From assembly GCA_032881465.1 (NCBI GenBank), contig CP126168.1, forward strand, positions 1,488,001-1,552,000: a DNA stretch of 64,000 bases, in the 5' to 3' direction. This DNA comes from Parvibaculaceae bacterium PLY_AMNH_Bact1. Lineage in GTDB: Bacteria > Pseudomonadota > Alphaproteobacteria > Parvibaculales > Parvibaculaceae. The position numbers and the translations under genes are program-made. This document shows positions 40,079 to 46,365 of the stretch, one piece after another; within the stretch, counting starts at the first letter, position 1; each line of letters opens with the position of its first letter. The notes below the pieces were generated by a model. It did no database searches, was not told the DNA's origin, and saw only the letters and a program-made list of their open reading frames with translations.

Positions 40079-40456
40079 ATGACGACTATCAAAGACTTTG
40101 TAAAAGAAACCTTGGCGCACATCACCGCTGCAGTGAAGGAACACAACGAAACTCAAGACAGCGATTACCGAGTGGGGTTTCCAGATGCTGTCAACCAAGA
40201 GGACCTGCGGGCGGCTGGCTATGTGTGGGGCAAAGACCAAATCACAGCAACCATCGAGTTCGATATGGCCATCACAGTAGGAAGCGAGACTAAGGGAGGT
40301 GGCGAAGCATCTCTAAAGGTAGCTGAGATTTTCAAAGTTGGTGGTGATGCCGGAGTACTAAGCCAAAACACATCGGTAAACAGAGTGAAGTTTCCTTTGC
40401 CAATGGTGTTGCCGCGTTTCAAAAGCAAAAAAACAAAGAAGAAGGGCGAAGTATAG
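40079..40456 (+). CDS. trypsin-co-occurring domain 2 (trypco2)-like small protein
   Basis: A 125-residue protein. An N-terminal amphipathic helix (TIKDFVKETLAHITAAVKEH) is followed by a beta-rich part ending NTSVNRVKFPLPMVLP and a Lys-rich tail. The pattern of helix, aliphatic strand pair (ITATIEFDMAIT), Gly-rich turn and RVKFPLP strand resembles the trypco2 family, which is found next to trypsin-like proteases in predicted conflict systems. No protease is encoded here. The ATG follows GGGAGGGACC. It lies just outside the left end of the prophage. Family call is tentative. Confidence 0.5.
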   Translation: MTTIKDFVKETLAHITAAVKEHNETQDSDYRVGFPDAVNQEDLRAAGYVWGKDQITATIEFDMAITVGSETKGGGEASLKVAEIFKVGGDAGVLSQNTSVNRVKFPLPMVLPRFKSKKTKKKGEV

Positions 40457-40511
40457 GTAGGTGATCAACTTAGTCGAGAGCGACATTTGAGGAATCCGTT
40501 CTCACATCTAA

Positions 40512-40542
40512 TTAGCGCATAATTTATAGTATTATGGCCGAG
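40512..40542 (+). other. left attachment site, half dif-like (attL)
   Basis: XerC-type arm TTAGCGCATAA (40512-40522) is followed by TTTATAGTA and then TTATGGCCGAG. The first 14 bases from GCGCAT (40515-40528) are the same as in the right site at 50432-50445. The XerD half is off: TTATGG is shifted by three bases and the outer part does not match. This fits a junction of the host XerC arm with the centre and poor XerD half of a phage attP. Confidence 0.75.
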
Positions 40543-40637
40543 CTGGTTCGCCGGTTGTTCTTCCAACATCTTGAATTAATTGAGAAAAATCGACGCTCTA
40601 TTGTTTTGTTATAACAATGGTGTTCGATCGATTGCCT

Positions 40638-40970
40638 CTATGCGGCCAGCTTCTTTTTACTTGATCGCTTTTCTAAATCGCGGGCGAGTTTTTCATAAAC
40701 TGGCGCTGCTTGCTCATCGGCTCGCCATGCGTTGAGCCACATGAGGCCGACCTCTCTCGGGATGTCGGCAACTTCACAAATCCGCATTACCATGCTGTCT
40801 ACAGGCTTGCGATAGCCTTTACGCCACACGCTGATTTGACCTGCGGCAGTATCCAGTTTCTTGGAAAGCTGGCTGTCGTTTGGGATGTCTGCTGCCGCTT
40901 TCGCCGCATCAAGTAATTCGTTGATGTCCACTAGCTCAACTCCGGGCCATGAGTCGGTTTTACTGATCAT
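40638..40970 (-). CDS. phage Cro/CI-like repressor, DUF3693-type helix-turn-helix
   Basis: A 110-residue protein. The helix-turn-helix region (about 17-62) reads INELLDAAKAAADIPNDSQL and then KKLDTAAGQISVWRKGYRKP, followed by a helical LMWLNAWRADEQAAPVYEKL segment. This layout matches DUF3693 proteins of filamentous and other small phages. It is the only leftward gene at this end and faces the rightward early operon across a 365-base spacer with several inverted repeats. It is therefore the best candidate for the lysogeny repressor. Confidence 0.78.
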   Translation of the reverse strand: MISKTDSWPGVELVDINELLDAAKAAADIPNDSQLSKKLDTAAGQISVWRKGYRKPVDSMVMRICEVADIPREVGLMWLNAWRADEQAAPVYEKLARDLEKRSSKKKLAA

Positions 40971-41023
40971 AGATCAATTTCTCCTTGAAAAAAAAGGGTT
41001 GACGGCATCCCGCCAAATCAGAC

Positions 41024-41058
41024 CTACATGTAGCCATTAGCAGGACGCTAACTGCTAA
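41024..41058. promoter_or_regulatory. candidate operator cluster
   Basis: A perfect 10-base palindrome CTACATGTAG (41024-41033) is followed by TTAGC (41037-41041), GCTAA (41047-41051) and GCTAA (41054-41058). These form two alternative inverted repeats, including TTAGCAG and CTGCTAA. A TTGACG that could be a -35 element lies at 40999-41004. Placement between the repressor gene and the rightward operon suggests repressor binding sites. Confidence 0.5.
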
Positions 41059-41064
41059 ATCTTG

Positions 41065-41119
41065 ATCCCCTCAAGGCCTGGGATCGCGGGCCATATCGGT
41101 CCCAGTGCCTGAGGGGGAT
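41065..41119 (+). repeat. long imperfect hairpin, candidate phage origin
   Basis: Outer arms ATCCCCTCAAGGC and GCCTGAGGGGGAT pair imperfectly. The inner arms CTGGGATCG and CGGTCCCAG pair over nine positions with one T-G, leaving a loop rich in GGGCCATAT. A 55-base structure of this kind in the control region of a Rep-encoding element could be a replication origin or an RNA control element. Confidence 0.45.
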
Positions 41120-41145
41120 TACAGCTTGAAGGGGATGAACAGGCT

Positions 41146-41238
41146 ATGACGCAGACACTCACCAGACATTCAGAATTTTCCCGTGAGGCGGTTGACAGCA
41201 GCCCCACGGGTTTGAGGGCGGGTGCGCCGGGGCTTTAG
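41146..41238 (+). CDS. possible 30-residue leader peptide or small phage protein
   Basis: ATG at 41146 is preceded by GAAGGGG at some distance (about 12 bases). The frame encodes 30 residues beginning MTQTLTRHSEFSREAVDSSP and ending LRAGAPGL. The TAG stop lies inside the perfect hairpin at 41226-41245, and the DUF736-like gene begins 100 bases later. It could be a translated leader or just an open stretch. No family is recognised. Confidence 0.35.
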   Translation: MTQTLTRHSEFSREAVDSSPTGLRAGAPGL

Positions 41239-41245
41239 CCCCGGC
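41226..41245 (+). repeat. perfect GC-rich hairpin
   Basis: Arms GCCGGGGC and GCCCCGGC around TTTA. There is no T-run after it. A second perfect hairpin (GGGCGG, loop CTCG, CCGCCC) stands at 41266-41281. Both precede the first long gene of the rightward operon and may act as attenuator, RNA stabiliser or single-strand origin structures. Confidence 0.55.
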
Positions 41246-41338
41246 CCCCAAACCTCTCTCTTCTGGGGCGGCTCGCCGCCCTTAAAACAAAAAGCTGTCC
41301 CGGCGCGGAGCGCACAACCTCAAACCAAAGGAAAAATG

Positions 41339-41737
41339 ATGGCTAAGAAAATTGGATTTCTGTCAGAGACAGCCAGCAAGGTGACTGGTGAAGTCGGCTA
41401 CATGGGCAAGATTGATGTTGCCGGGATCGAAGGCAAGTGCGCCTTGGTTCCTCAGGCAAAGCGGTCAGAGCGTTCGCCGGACTATGAGGTCCAGATTTAT
41501 CGCAATGGTCGATGGCTGAATTTCGGGGCGGCATGGATCAAAACGCCAACGGTCGGCGGCGAGGATTTTCTATCGCTCACAGTCGATCATGAGTTGATGG
41601 AGAAGGCGGTCTATTGTGCTGCCTTCCCGCCTTCTGAGGAAGATGACGAAGGTCAGTGGGCGATTGTCTGGGGGAGACCCAAGGGCGGGAATGCTCGCGG
41701 TGTTGCTGAAGCCGTTGACGATGAAATCCCGTTCTGA
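41339..41737 (+). CDS. DUF736-like protein with SSB-type acidic C-terminal tip
   Basis: A 132-residue protein. The core resembles DUF736: KIGFLSETASKVTGEVGYMG at the start, then DYEVQIYRNGRWLNFGAAWI and a GEDFLSLTVDH strand. The tail ends EAVDDEIPF, nearly the acidic tip (DDDIPF) by which bacterial single-strand-binding proteins recruit partners. A role as phage SSB in rolling-circle replication is an inference. Of the two adjacent ATG codons (41336, 41339) the second fits the AAAGGA ribosome site. It overlaps the next gene by one base. Confidence 0.7.
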   Translation: MAKKIGFLSETASKVTGEVGYMGKIDVAGIEGKCALVPQAKRSERSPDYEVQIYRNGRWLNFGAAWIKTPTVGGEDFLSLTVDHELMEKAVYCAAFPPSEEDDEGQWAIVWGRPKGGNARGVAEAVDDEIPF

Positions 41738-42096
41738 TGGCAAGTGTCGCTCATGCGGTTGACTGGCCTCCGGTCTCTCTCTGGCAACCTCCCAAACATG
41801 AGACATGGATGGGCGTGCCGGATAGTTCGGTCGTGGCGCTGGTCTTCCGCCTAAGTGGCAATGACGTTGTGATCCGCGCGCCGTTGCATACAGCAATCGA
41901 CATAGCGTCTCACGCCTTCAAGAACGGCCTCGCCGATGATTTCCAGATTGGATCATGGCGATGGCACTCCAAGCGTCTCATGAAGCCACTACAGGCCATG
42001 AGGGACGCCTTCAAAAGAGATCAGGAATTTAGACGGCAGGTATGGCGCGAGCTTGAAGCGTTGGGTCTGCTCGGCAATCCACAAGTGAAAATTTAG
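41737..42096 (+). CDS. hypothetical phage protein
   Basis: A 119-residue protein of unknown family, coupled to the SSB-like gene by a TGATG overlap. It has a Trp-rich start (DWPPVSLWQPPKHETWMG) and a C-terminal helical, basic part (RLMKPLQAMRDAFKRDQEFR). No membrane segment. By position in the early region it may serve replication or its control. Confidence 0.6.
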   Translation: MASVAHAVDWPPVSLWQPPKHETWMGVPDSSVVALVFRLSGNDVVIRAPLHTAIDIASHAFKNGLADDFQIGSWRWHSKRLMKPLQAMRDAFKRDQEFRRQVWRELEALGLLGNPQVKI

Positions 42097-42106
42097 GTCA
42101 GGGGAA

Positions 42107-42430
42107 ATGATGCAAGTTGAGCATTGTTATTTAAACTATCGGTTTCTCAACGAGGCGAATAGGCGCCGCGAGAAAAACCGAAAGGATAGAAATTTGTCAG
42201 ACGATTTGGGTAGTCCTGAGCGCCATCTGATTTGGGTGAATGCATCCAATGATGGTGAGGAAGTTATGGACGGTGAGTTTTCTGTAGATGCAGCAAGTCC
42301 AATGTTGGCACTTCGTGAGCTCTTATTGCGATGGGAGGAAGAGGAAGTGCTAGGCGGCAGTCGCCGTCACTCATCGCTTCATGTGACGGATCGCGTCGAG
42401 TTTGTGATTTCTCTTAAGCCGGATCATTGA
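42107..42430 (+). CDS. hypothetical phage protein
   Basis: A 107-residue charged protein with no recognised family. It contains a basic stretch (NEANRRREKNRKDRN) and an acidic helix (RWEEEEVLGG). Two adjacent ATG codons open the frame, preceded by GGGGAAATG. It lies between the early hypothetical gene and a hairpin upstream of rep. Confidence 0.55.
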   Translation: MMQVEHCYLNYRFLNEANRRREKNRKDRNLSDDLGSPERHLIWVNASNDGEEVMDGEFSVDAASPMLALRELLLRWEEEEVLGGSRRHSSLHVTDRVEFVISLKPDH

Positions 42431-42446
42431 TCCTATTTTGAAAAGC

Positions 42447-42467
42447 GGGGGTGCTTGTAGCACCCCC
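42447..42467 (+). repeat. perfect hairpin upstream of rep
   Basis: Arms GGGGGTGCT and AGCACCCCC around a three-base loop TGT, 22 bases before the rep start. The following bases are CCC TAGG, with no T-run, so it is not a classical terminator. Rolling-circle Rep proteins often nick in a hairpin next to their own gene, which makes this a candidate double-strand origin. Confidence 0.5.
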
Positions 42468-42488
42468 CCCTAGGATTACAGGTGACAC

Positions 42489-43637
42489 ATGGAAATTAGG
42501 AGACTGCATCATGGTCTTGACGGTTTGGACATTACCTTTCAGGGCTGCGTGGGTGTTGCTCTCCTATCTTTGCTGGAGCGCGCCAAAGAAGCTGCTCAGC
42601 AAAGTAAGCAGCCTGAACATGTCTCATATAAGGGATTGGAGTTTGCGGTTCTTCCTGTTGGTGTGTCCGGTTATCGTTTTGTGGTGGACACTGGACCGGA
42701 CGGGGAGAAGTGGTTTTTTGCCAAGTCTTCAAAGCGAGATGGATGGAATGTGCGTGTGTCAGTCGCGTCGATGTCGCTCGCACTGTATGGCTACACGGCT
42801 GTAAAGGATCGCATTTGGGAAAGGCTGGAGCACTTCGGCGCGTACATCCTGGACCATTCCGTATCGCGTGTTGATTATGCCTGTGACTTTGAAGCCCCTG
42901 ACTTTCAGATTAAGCCTGAATGTGTCGTTGCTCATTGGCGCATGACACAACGGGAATACGTCGAGACAGAGAAAAGCGGTGAATTCCACATTGTCCGACA
43001 GTCCCGTAAAATCAATTCATTGACGATAGGTCGAATGCCGGGGCGTCAGGTCATTATCTATAATAAGCGGCGTGAGGTGATTGACCGCAAGAAAACCTAT
43101 TGGTGGGGCATCTGGGATGTTCCCAAAGATACGCAAGTTTGGCGTGTCGAAGTGAGAGCCGGAAAGCGTGAGCTTAAGGACAAGTGGAATATCACAACGC
43201 TAGACGATCTTGAGGGCAACCTTCCTGATATTGTCGGGTCAATGTTGGCTGACATTCGGCTTCATGATGCCGACCAGACGGATAGCAATGTCTCCCGACA
43301 AGAATTACACCCTATGTGGATGGCGGTTACTGAGGCGGCTCTCAAGCCCTTTGCTGAGGACGTGGTAGGGCCAGATCCAGAGCCGATCATTCTCGAAACT
43401 CAATCGCAGATGCAAGACCGTTTCTTCGGCCTTGTGAATGGCCTCACAGCGTCTCTCAGCGTCGTTACGGGTGCAATGGATGGAGACCTGCCGGAAGACC
43501 TTGGTGAGCGTCTCACGGCCTCTATCAACGCCTATGTGAAGGCAAACAAAACCAAATTTATCGACAGTCAGAAGCGAGCGCGAAAGCGCTTGAGATTTGC
43601 GGTGGACCCGGGCGCATGGAGCGTTCCGGCAATGTAG
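42489..43637 (+). CDS. phage replication initiator, Rep_trans/RstA-like
   Basis: A 382-residue protein with the pattern of PF02486-type (Rep_trans) initiators of small phages and plasmids. It has an internal SRVDYACDFE (126-135), then VIIYNKRREVIDR (188-200) with the Y-x-K-x-x-E pattern holding the presumed nicking Tyr 191, and then WRVEVRAGKREL (218-229). The C-terminal 120 residues are specific. Such proteins start rolling-circle replication by nicking one strand at the origin. It may do the job that P12 does in PM2, though relation to P12 is not established here. Confidence 0.72.
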   Translation: MEIRRLHHGLDGLDITFQGCVGVALLSLLERAKEAAQQSKQPEHVSYKGLEFAVLPVGVSGYRFVVDTGPDGEKWFFAKSSKRDGWNVRVSVASMSLALYGYTAVKDRIWERLEHFGAYILDHSVSRVDYACDFEAPDFQIKPECVVAHWRMTQREYVETEKSGEFHIVRQSRKINSLTIGRMPGRQVIIYNKRREVIDRKKTYWWGIWDVPKDTQVWRVEVRAGKRELKDKWNITTLDDLEGNLPDIVGSMLADIRLHDADQTDSNVSRQELHPMWMAVTEAALKPFAEDVVGPDPEPIILETQSQMQDRFFGLVNGLTASLSVVTGAMDGDLPEDLGERLTASINAYVKANKTKFIDSQKRARKRLRFAVDPGAWSVPAM

Positions 43638-43646
43638 GAGGCAGAT

Positions 43647-44075
43647 GTGCCAGAAAGCAAAAAGGACGAAAAGGAAAAGCCGGAGCATCGCCTGTCTGGG
43701 GTCGCAATTGGGCTGATGGATTGCCCGGATTGCGAAACGGAGAAACCCATAAGGGTGAACAGGAACGGCAATGCGTATTTTGACTGCCGGGAGGTGGTCG
43801 ACAGTGAGACAGGCGAGCGGTGTTACTGCTCTCGAAAATGGGGCCGGGTTAGATCGGCTGAAATGATCAAGGATTATGAGGAGGCCAATCGTGGCGAAAC
43901 TTCCCAAGGTGAGCAACAAGACGGCGGGAGTGCGGAAGTCAGCGCCGAAGAAAGCAGCACCCAAAAAACCAGTTCCGAAGAAACCGGAGCCGACGACGAT
44001 GACGATATCGTCGGACAGGGACATGCCGACAACGACGATGGATGTGAAATCCCCGGATTCGCCTTCCTCGCCTGA
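43647..44075 (+). CDS. zinc-finger-like phage protein with acidic tail
   Basis: A 142-residue protein starting at GTG. The N-terminal half carries Cys residues in a ribbon-like pattern, CPDC (26-29), C47 and CYC (59-61), in a basic context, so zinc binding and DNA contact are plausible. The C-terminal half is strongly acidic and Ser/Glu/Asp-rich (GADDDDDIVG). The last 185 bases also encode the start of the next gene in another frame. PM2 likewise encodes small zinc-finger regulators, but homology is not shown. Confidence 0.6.
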   Translation: MPESKKDEKEKPEHRLSGVAIGLMDCPDCETEKPIRVNRNGNAYFDCREVVDSETGERCYCSRKWGRVRSAEMIKDYEEANRGETSQGEQQDGGSAEVSAEESSTQKTSSEETGADDDDDIVGQGHADNDDGCEIPGFAFLA

Positions 44076-44538
44076 CACGTCGCATATAGACGCGATCATT
44101 GCCGATTTGAAAGCAACAGAGCCGGTTGCTCCTATAGGGACGGGTGGGGCGTCGCCTATAGGGATCAATGCAGATGGGTTCATCGGCAAGGATGAATTTT
44201 TCGGCATGTTCCAGTTTGTGTTTATGGCGGGCCACGGGGCGACGCAGCTTCAGTCTCTCAACATTGAAGGCAGCGAGACGGCACGCCCTGCCAGTGATGC
44301 GCTATACGATATTTGCGAGGAAACCCCGTCTCTCCAGTTCTTTATCAAACCGGGTGGCAAGTGGATGCAGCGGGCAGCGGCTATAGGCATGTTCGTGGTT
44401 CCAGTGGCGATGGGTTGTAAGGCGGAACTGGCCGCGCGGAAACAGGCCAAGGTTGCAAAGGATGCACCGGCCCCATCGGCAACAAATGAGCCGTCAAACG
44501 AAGATGCTATGAAGGATTTCGACAATGCAACAGGTTGA
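43891..44538 (+). CDS. phage protein with Lys/Pro-rich N-terminus and hydrophobic segment
   Basis: A 215-residue protein. The N-terminal part is Lys/Pro/Ala-rich (SAPKKAAPKKPVPKKPEP). The middle is Gly/Phe-rich (FIGKDEFFGMFQFVFMAGHG) and a hydrophobic segment lies around 170-185 (AAAIGMFVVPVAMGC). The start is taken as the GTG at 43891 with GAGGAGG six bases before it; an ATG at 43876 has no such site. It overlaps the preceding gene by 185 bases and the ATPase gene by 14. Location next to the ATPase suggests a structural or packaging partner. Confidence 0.6.
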   Translation: MAKLPKVSNKTAGVRKSAPKKAAPKKPVPKKPEPTTMTISSDRDMPTTTMDVKSPDSPSSPDTSHIDAIIADLKATEPVAPIGTGGASPIGINADGFIGKDEFFGMFQFVFMAGHGATQLQSLNIEGSETARPASDALYDICEETPSLQFFIKPGGKWMQRAAAIGMFVVPVAMGCKAELAARKQAKVAKDAPAPSATNEPSNEDAMKDFDNATG

Positions 44539-45160
44539 CCCGAAACGGATTGCCATTTTTGGAGCCAGCGGCACCGGCAAGAGCACCCGTGTGCGCCAGC
44601 TAATAGCCGAACGCGAGCGCGTCATCGTCTACGATGTGCTGCACGAGTACCCGGGGCATGTGGTCGCTACGCTGGTCGATCTGATGGAAGCGATCAAGCT
44701 GAAATGGGATCAACCGTTCAAGCTGATCTACCGGCCCGCTATAGGGACAGACCGCGAGAAAGAACTGCACAACCTGTCTATGGCTCTGTTTCGGGTGCAG
44801 GAGCCCTATAAGGCGGGCAAGTGGCGTGAGCCTATAACGTTGGTCGTTGAGGAAATGAGCACCTGCTACAACGTCTCGATGCGGCCGCCTGAGCGTGATG
44901 GCTTTGGGGAGCTATGTTCCATGGGGCGACATTATGGGATCGGCGTTATAGGGGTCTCTCAGCGTCCCGCGCAGGTCGGCACCAACTTTCGGGGCAATGT
45001 CTCTGAGACCTATGGTTTCCGTCTCGCTGAGAACACCGACATTCAGTATTTCCGACAGAAGTTTGGCAGCGCTGTTGCGGCCTCCATGCCTGATTTGGCT
45101 GTAGGTGAATGTCAGTTCCTTAAAGACGGGAAGGTCGAGCGGGTGCAATTTCAAGCCTGA
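44525..45160 (+). CDS. genome-packaging ATPase, A32/P9 (FtsK-HerA) type
   Basis: A 211-residue P-loop ATPase. Walker A is GASGTGKST (13-21), Walker B is ITLVVEEM (104-111), and the sensor stretch GVIGVSQRPAQV (140-151) carries the Gln-Arg-Pro typical of the packaging ATPases of PRD1 and PM2 and of Zot-like proteins. Size and single-domain layout match P9 of PM2. It should pump the genome into preformed capsids. It precedes two tiny membrane-protein genes and the capsid gene, the order expected for this phage group. Confidence 0.85.
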   Translation: MQQVDPKRIAIFGASGTGKSTRVRQLIAERERVIVYDVLHEYPGHVVATLVDLMEAIKLKWDQPFKLIYRPAIGTDREKELHNLSMALFRVQEPYKAGKWREPITLVVEEMSTCYNVSMRPPERDGFGELCSMGRHYGIGVIGVSQRPAQVGTNFRGNVSETYGFRLAENTDIQYFRQKFGSAVAASMPDLAVGECQFLKDGKVERVQFQA

Positions 45161-45191
45161 AAAACCCTATAGGAATTTCGCTATAGGAATT

Positions 45192-45222
45192 TGGCCCAAG
45201 GGGATTCCCTTTGGGCCATTTT
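45192..45222 (+). terminator. terminator behind the ATPase gene
   Basis: Arms GGCCCAAGGGG and CCCTTTGGGCC (one mismatch) around a short loop, followed by ATTTTTCTG. It would separate the early/packaging genes from the structural genes. Two CTATAGG copies stand directly before it at 45167-45173 and 45181-45187. Confidence 0.65.
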
Positions 45223-45283
45223 TCTGTCGTCCTCATGGCATCTGAGGCGGGTGAGCCGCCACTTCATCAATGAGGCTTTGACA

Positions 45284-45379
45284 ATGAAATCTCTCAATCT
45301 GACAGCCATCGCAACGGGCGCTCTGACGTTCGCCGCTGGCATGTTTTTGTATGAGAAATTCGTCAAGCCGAACCTGTAA
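45284..45379 (+). CDS. 31-residue membrane protein
   Basis: Sequence begins MKSLNLTAIATGALTFAAGM and ends YEKFVKPNL. One hydrophobic segment (about 6-23) is flanked by Lys residues. Very small membrane proteins of this kind make up the inner membrane of PM2-type virions. The ribosome site is weak (GAGGCTTTGACA). It sits between the ATPase and capsid genes and 11 bases before another tiny membrane-protein gene. Confidence 0.55.
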   Translation: MKSLNLTAIATGALTFAAGMFLYEKFVKPNL

Positions 45380-45390
45380 GGGGCGGCTTC

Positions 45391-45528
45391 ATGAACTCTC
45401 TTATTCCAACGGGCAAAATGGTCGTAGGCGGCGTGGTGGCCGTTCTCGCTGTTGGCCTGCTCTTCCGACACTTTGGTGACGCGCCTGTCGTGGCGGACTC
45501 ACGCAAAGGCTTTCAGGGGCTTCTCTAA
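45391..45528 (+). CDS. 45-residue membrane protein
   Basis: Begins MNSLIPTGKMVVGGVVAVLA; the hydrophobic segment runs to about residue 27. It is followed by a soluble tail ending SRKGFQGLL. A GGGGCGG ribosome-like site precedes the ATG. The stop TAA is followed directly by the ATG of the capsid gene, so it is tightly linked to virion production. Likely a component of the virion membrane. Confidence 0.6.
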   Translation: MNSLIPTGKMVVGGVVAVLAVGLLFRHFGDAPVVADSRKGFQGLL

Positions 45529-46356
45529 ATGGGTATCCACTACAATCGAAAATTGCCTGACTTCTCGCCTGTGCAGGCGGGCGCTCAAGCAGCCATTCAG
45601 ATCCCTCGTGGTCCGACCTATCGCACCCTCATTCTGAAATATGCCCGTGGTGGCACTCCTGCCACTGAGGCGCAGTTAAAGTCTGATATTGAACAGGTGC
45701 GCATCAAGGTCAACGGAACAACCCGATGGGCGGCTACCGGCACGCGCTTGGTGGATATTCTCACCAAGTATTACGGCCACACGCTGACCGATGGGCTTTT
45801 GTTCATTGATCTGGCGCGGCACGATCTGGCCACTATCCAGGGCGCGGACAATCTCGCTTGGGGCACCAACAATGTTCAAACGCTGACGCTGGAAGTCGAT
45901 ATCGCTTCAGGTGCGGTCAATCCAGAAATCGAAGCCCATGCGGTGATTGATCCGGTCAAGCGTGACCTGGGCATGATCGTTGAGTGTTGGGAGGTTCCCT
46001 TCAGCACAGCTGTTGGTGGCACGTTTGAAATTTCGACAATTCCCGAAGCGCGAGGGCAGCTATTTGCGATGCATGTTGCTGGAGCGAATGCCACGGGCTT
46101 GGAAGTGGAAATCGACAATGTGATTTTCCAAAACGCGCCTTCTGATGTTCTGAACGCACTCTATGCCCGAGTGCCTTCCGGTCGTGTGCCGCAAGCTGAC
46201 TATCAGCACTATACGCCTACCTATCTTGATCGGTTGGATGATGTGCTGCCTTTGTCCGCTCAAGACTGGCGGTTGAAGGTCGCTATGTCGGCGGCGGGGT
46301 CTGCTGACATCTTCATGGAAACGCTTAATCAGCCGCTTGGTCCGGCTGCGGTTTAG
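45529..46356 (+). CDS. major capsid protein, PM2 P2-like double jelly roll
   Basis: A 275-residue, beta-rich protein. PM2 P2 is 269 residues. The N-terminal half shows the pattern of P2-type coat proteins: VRIKVNGTTRW (57-67), LTKYYGHTLTDGLLFIDLAR (78-97) and NLAWGTNNVQTLTLEVDI (108-125). The second half repeats a beta-rich layout, as expected of two stacked jelly rolls. Trimers of such proteins form pseudo-hexameric capsomers around an internal membrane. The position after the packaging ATPase and membrane genes supports the call. A structure prediction would settle it. Confidence 0.8.
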   Translation: MGIHYNRKLPDFSPVQAGAQAAIQIPRGPTYRTLILKYARGGTPATEAQLKSDIEQVRIKVNGTTRWAATGTRLVDILTKYYGHTLTDGLLFIDLARHDLATIQGADNLAWGTNNVQTLTLEVDIASGAVNPEIEAHAVIDPVKRDLGMIVECWEVPFSTAVGGTFEISTIPEARGQLFAMHVAGANATGLEVEIDNVIFQNAPSDVLNALYARVPSGRVPQADYQHYTPTYLDRLDDVLPLSAQDWRLKVAMSAAGSADIFMETLNQPLGPAAV

Positions 46357-46365
46357 GGGGGCGAC

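Noticed and set aside
41222-41338. 39-residue upstream extension of the DUF736-like protein
   Set aside because: It runs through two GC hairpins, has no ribosome site and no DUF736-like sequence; the ATG at 41339 behind AAAGGA fits.
44132-45187. CTATAGG copies as T7-type promoters
   Set aside because: Only the initiation part resembles a T7 promoter (CACTATAGGG); the upstream recognition bases are not shared among copies and no single-subunit RNA polymerase gene is seen.
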